Assembly: GCF_024505165.1 (NCBI RefSeq)
Contig: NZ_JANIBK010000016.1
Span: 1 to 49,754 of the forward strand
Length of the DNA stretch: 49,754 nucleotides
Direction: 5' to 3'
Source of the DNA: Methylomonas rivi
GTDB taxonomy: Bacteria; Pseudomonadota; Gammaproteobacteria; Methylococcales; Methylomonadaceae
The position numbers and the translations under genes are program-made. The notes under the pieces were generated by a model that worked only from the letters and a program-made list of their open reading frames with translations, did no database searches and was not told where the DNA came from. Shown in pieces: positions 47,375-49,754 of the stretch (position 1 is the first letter of the stretch; every line of letters starts with the position of its first letter).

Positions 47375-47402
47375 TTGGCTAATATTAGCCAAAATATGGC
47401 TA
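47375..47402 (-). promoter_or_regulatory. Palindromic operator of the antitoxin gene
   Basis: A perfect 18-bp palindrome TTGGCTAATATTAGCCAA at 47375-47392 overlaps a second inverted pair TAGCCA (47386-47391) and TGGCTA (47397-47402). So three TGGCTA-type half-sites lie 17-44 bp upstream of the antitoxin ATG, the expected position for Phd autorepression. The -10 probably falls inside the AT-rich centre. Confidence 0.75.
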
Positions 47403-47457
47403 TCAGCCGGTTTTGTCAATCGATAACACACGTCCTTTAACACCAAGGCAACCCTTA

Positions 47458-49605
47458 TCAAGTTTCGAATTGCCTGCGGCGATAAGCCTTAACCGCCGGA
47501 TAAATCGCCAAGCCCAAGGCGGCAAAAATCGCCAACAACGGCCAGAACTCGGCATGATTCCATTCCCGGCGTTTTTGTTCGCGCAAGCCGGTATCAATGC
47601 GGCTGTATTTCAAGCGGTTGTTGATCATGCGAGCCGGCTTGAGGTTTTTATACCAGCTATGCAGCAAGGCGAAATCCTTGGGGAAATAGCCGAACAGCCA
47701 AGGCGCGTCCCGGCGCAAGATGCTTTGCATGCGGTCGATGATGATTTGCCGTTCCGGACCGTTGTCCATGTTGCGCATTTGCTCGAACAGGCGGTCGAAT
47801 TCCGGGTTGGCGTAATTGCCGGCGTTCTCGCCGCCCTGCTTGACCTTGGAATTGGGCCCATACAACAGAAAGAAGAAGTTTTCCGGGTCGGGATAATCGG
47901 CATTCCAGCCCCAAACGAAAATCTGCGCCGCGCCGCTGCGCATTTTTTCCTGAAAGCGGTTGTAATCGGTGCCGCGTATCACCAGCTGAATGCCGAGCTT
48001 TTCGAATTGCTTGCGGTACCAGTTCATCAAAGCCTTGTCGTCGCTGCCGGTCGCCGTGGTATCAAAATACAGCAGCAAGGCTTCGCCGGTTTTCGGGTCT
48101 ATACCGTTCGGGTAACCGGCCTCCGCCAGCAATTGCTTGGCTTTTTCGATGGATTTACGCTGCGGTTTGCCGTTTTGCCAGTCGTAAACCACCGGATTGA
48201 TGCCGGCCTCGCCGTCCTGATAGCCGAAGATGCCCGGCGGCAACGCGCCTTGCGCGGCCACGCCGCGGCCGTTGGCGAAAATGGCGATAAATTCTTCATA
48301 ATCCACCGCAATGGAAATGGCTTGCCGCAGTTTGCGGTTTGCTTCGCTATCGCCGCCTATGACGGGGTCCAGCATATTAAAGCCCATGTAAAACACCGAA
48401 GTGGCCACCGAGGTTTGCAGTTGAATCTGCTTGTCCCGCATCATCGGGGTCAACTGCGGATCGCCGCTGCCTGAAAACTGCACGGCTTGGTCGAAACTAT
48501 CCGAGGCAATGCCGGAGGCGTCGTAATAGCCTTGTAAGAATTTGGCCCAGTACGGAATGGTTTCTTTTTCCAAGGTGTACACCACCTTGTCGACAAACGG
48601 CAGCGGCTTGCCGGCGTCGTTCAACCAACCGGCTTCGCGGTCGCCCGCGTCGCCCTCACTCGGATAAAAGTCCGGGTGGTAATGCGGATTTTTCGCCAGT
48701 ACCATGCGCCGATTGGGATTGTTTTCCTGCAACCAATAGGGCCCGGTGCCGACCGGAAACCAGTCCAGGGTAATGTTTTTGTTTTTCAAACCCGGCTGCG
48801 CATAAAACGCATCGGCTTCCCACGGCATCGGCGCGAAAAACGGCATGGCCAGCCAATATTGAAATTGCGGATATTTGCCTTTGATGCGGATGCGGTATTG
48901 ATTCTCGCTCAAGGCTTGCACGCCGCGCATGGATTGGTTTTTCAGCTCTTGAACCGGAATTGCCGCCGTAGCTTGGGCAAACTCGGCAAAGCCGTCTATA
49001 TACCCGGCCATCAATTCAGCGATAGGCGACTGCGTTTTCGAATAGGCCAGCCGCTTGATCTGGTAAACATAATCTTCGGCCGTTAAGGTTCGGCTTTGCT
49101 GCACCGGCAAGTCCGCCAGTGTATTGATGCTCAACAATTGTTCGTCAGTCAGGGCGTGATACAAATAATCGCCGGATTCGCTTCGGCTGAAAGCCGGATG
49201 CGGTTGGCAAGCAATGCCCGGTTTAATGGTTATCAGATATTCGCTAAACGCAATCGCCGCGTCGACTGCGGTTTCCGGCAATGCGTTACCTTGTGCGTCC
49301 AGGTAGCGAACTACGGGCATTTTGGCAGCTGTTAAAGGTTCCAGTTGATACGGCCGTTTCAAATAATGGTATTGCAACGGCGGTTCGTAAATCTGGCCAA
49401 TAAAGCCGTATTCGTCACTGCTATAGGCTACCGCCGGGTCCAAGTGCTTGGGCCGCTCGGCAAAAGACGAATACAGGATAGCCTGACCGTGGTCGGACTC
49501 GGGATAAGGGTTATTGAGTTGGGAAACGTCGCACGCGGTTAAGATAAAAACCGACAGCAACAGCAGAAGATTGCGAACTTTAGGAACCGACAGATTGCTG
49601 GACAT
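47458..49605 (-). CDS. yejA: Peptide ABC transporter substrate-binding protein (YejA-type, SBP family 5)
   Basis: 715 residues from ATG 49605 (MSSNLSVPK), preceded by AAGG; an ATG at 49635 is less likely. A signal peptide ends in a lipobox LTACD, so it is a lipoprotein, unlike enterobacterial YejA. The SBP_bac_5 body shows RPKHLDPAVAYSSDEY, LTAEDYVYQIKRLA, WFPVGTGPYWLQENNPNRRM, SIAVDYEEFIAIFANGRG and ADYPDPENFFFLLYG. The C-terminus ends with a hydrophobic helix (WPLLAIFAALGLAIYPAV) and basic RRRQ, so it may be anchored at both ends. First gene of the operon; captures oligopeptides for YejBEF. Confidence 0.93.
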   Translation of the reverse strand: MSSNLSVPKVRNLLLLLSVFILTACDVSQLNNPYPESDHGQAILYSSFAERPKHLDPAVAYSSDEYGFIGQIYEPPLQYHYLKRPYQLEPLTAAKMPVVRYLDAQGNALPETAVDAAIAFSEYLITIKPGIACQPHPAFSRSESGDYLYHALTDEQLLSINTLADLPVQQSRTLTAEDYVYQIKRLAYSKTQSPIAELMAGYIDGFAEFAQATAAIPVQELKNQSMRGVQALSENQYRIRIKGKYPQFQYWLAMPFFAPMPWEADAFYAQPGLKNKNITLDWFPVGTGPYWLQENNPNRRMVLAKNPHYHPDFYPSEGDAGDREAGWLNDAGKPLPFVDKVVYTLEKETIPYWAKFLQGYYDASGIASDSFDQAVQFSGSGDPQLTPMMRDKQIQLQTSVATSVFYMGFNMLDPVIGGDSEANRKLRQAISIAVDYEEFIAIFANGRGVAAQGALPPGIFGYQDGEAGINPVVYDWQNGKPQRKSIEKAKQLLAEAGYPNGIDPKTGEALLLYFDTTATGSDDKALMNWYRKQFEKLGIQLVIRGTDYNRFQEKMRSGAAQIFVWGWNADYPDPENFFFLLYGPNSKVKQGGENAGNYANPEFDRLFEQMRNMDNGPERQIIIDRMQSILRRDAPWLFGYFPKDFALLHSWYKNLKPARMINNRLKYSRIDTGLREQKRREWNHAEFWPLLAIFAALGLAIYPAVKAYRRRQFET

Positions 49606-49754
49606 TATGCGAAGGCCTTGGAAACTTACCGGCATTCTAACAACAAGCCATTAAAATAATAAGCGGCAAGAAGAATACAGTAACGAATGCCGCTTGGTTC
49701 AACCAAACTTGCGGCCGCAAACCGCTTCGCCCCCTCGTTCCCACGGAGGACCGC
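49606..49754. other. Right edge, upstream of yejA
   Basis: 149 bp that should hold the yejA promoter. No gene seen; the final 60 bp are GC-rich with no clear open frame. Confidence 0.4.

Overview
The window reads as chromosomal DNA of a gammaproteobacterium. Support comes from gene order: tyrS next to a MepM-type M23 peptidase and anmK, ygfB-pepP-ubiH diverging from a TIGR02449-like gene plus zapA and a 6S RNA, and recA-recX-alaS followed by lysC. GC-rich housekeeping genes alternate with AT-rich insertions. A methanotroph-like (Methylococcales) host is my best guess, but it is inference from general resemblance; no methane oxidation gene is present.

Layout. 1-6708: housekeeping block (tyrS, cut at the left edge; M23 endopeptidase; anmK; argC; quinone oxidoreductase; sulfurtransferase). 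7042-15108: an accessory protease island on the minus strand, with a lipoprotein subtilase, a small secreted Cys-containing protein, a large M4 metalloprotease and a papain-like C1 protease, followed by a decayed IS21-type transposase fragment. 15291-16232: a membrane-anchored, PLD-like protein of unknown function. 16342-26055: trmL-glgP, secA, sixA, ubiH-pepP-ygfB, all minus strand. 26165-29515: plus-strand block with a coiled-coil small protein, zapA, 6S RNA, a membrane protein, tgt and a Fic-fold protein whose catalytic motif is destroyed. 29552-32055: a divergent GAPDH-like enzyme and lysC.

32094-34845 is an insertion between lysC and alaS. An AT-rich AlbA_2/Schlafen-type gene lies between two inverted copies of a structured repeat of about 255 bp, next to further repeat debris and a DUF2442/DUF4160 pair whose DUF4160 member is frameshifted. 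34867-39726 holds alaS, recX, recA and a membrane protein. 39760-40959 holds an SRPBCC protein and a divergent SOUL haem-binding lipoprotein.

40961-49605 is a yejABEF-type peptide/microcin-C-like ABC importer operon on the minus strand, carrying two inserted gene pairs in the same orientation. A Phd/PIN toxin-antitoxin module with its own palindromic operator sits between yejA and yejB. An AAA ATPase plus DUF4276 (TOPRIM-like) pair, the best candidate defence system here, is fitted between yejE and yejF with almost no spacer. Because the inserted genes keep the operon orientation and tight junctions, co-expression with the transporter is likely.

The strongest leads are the AAA/DUF4276 cassette inside the transporter operon, the subtilase with a PPC domain spliced between catalytic Asp and His, the pseudo-Fic protein next to tgt, and the repeat-flanked AlbA_2 gene. 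No CRISPR array, tRNA or rRNA was recognised.
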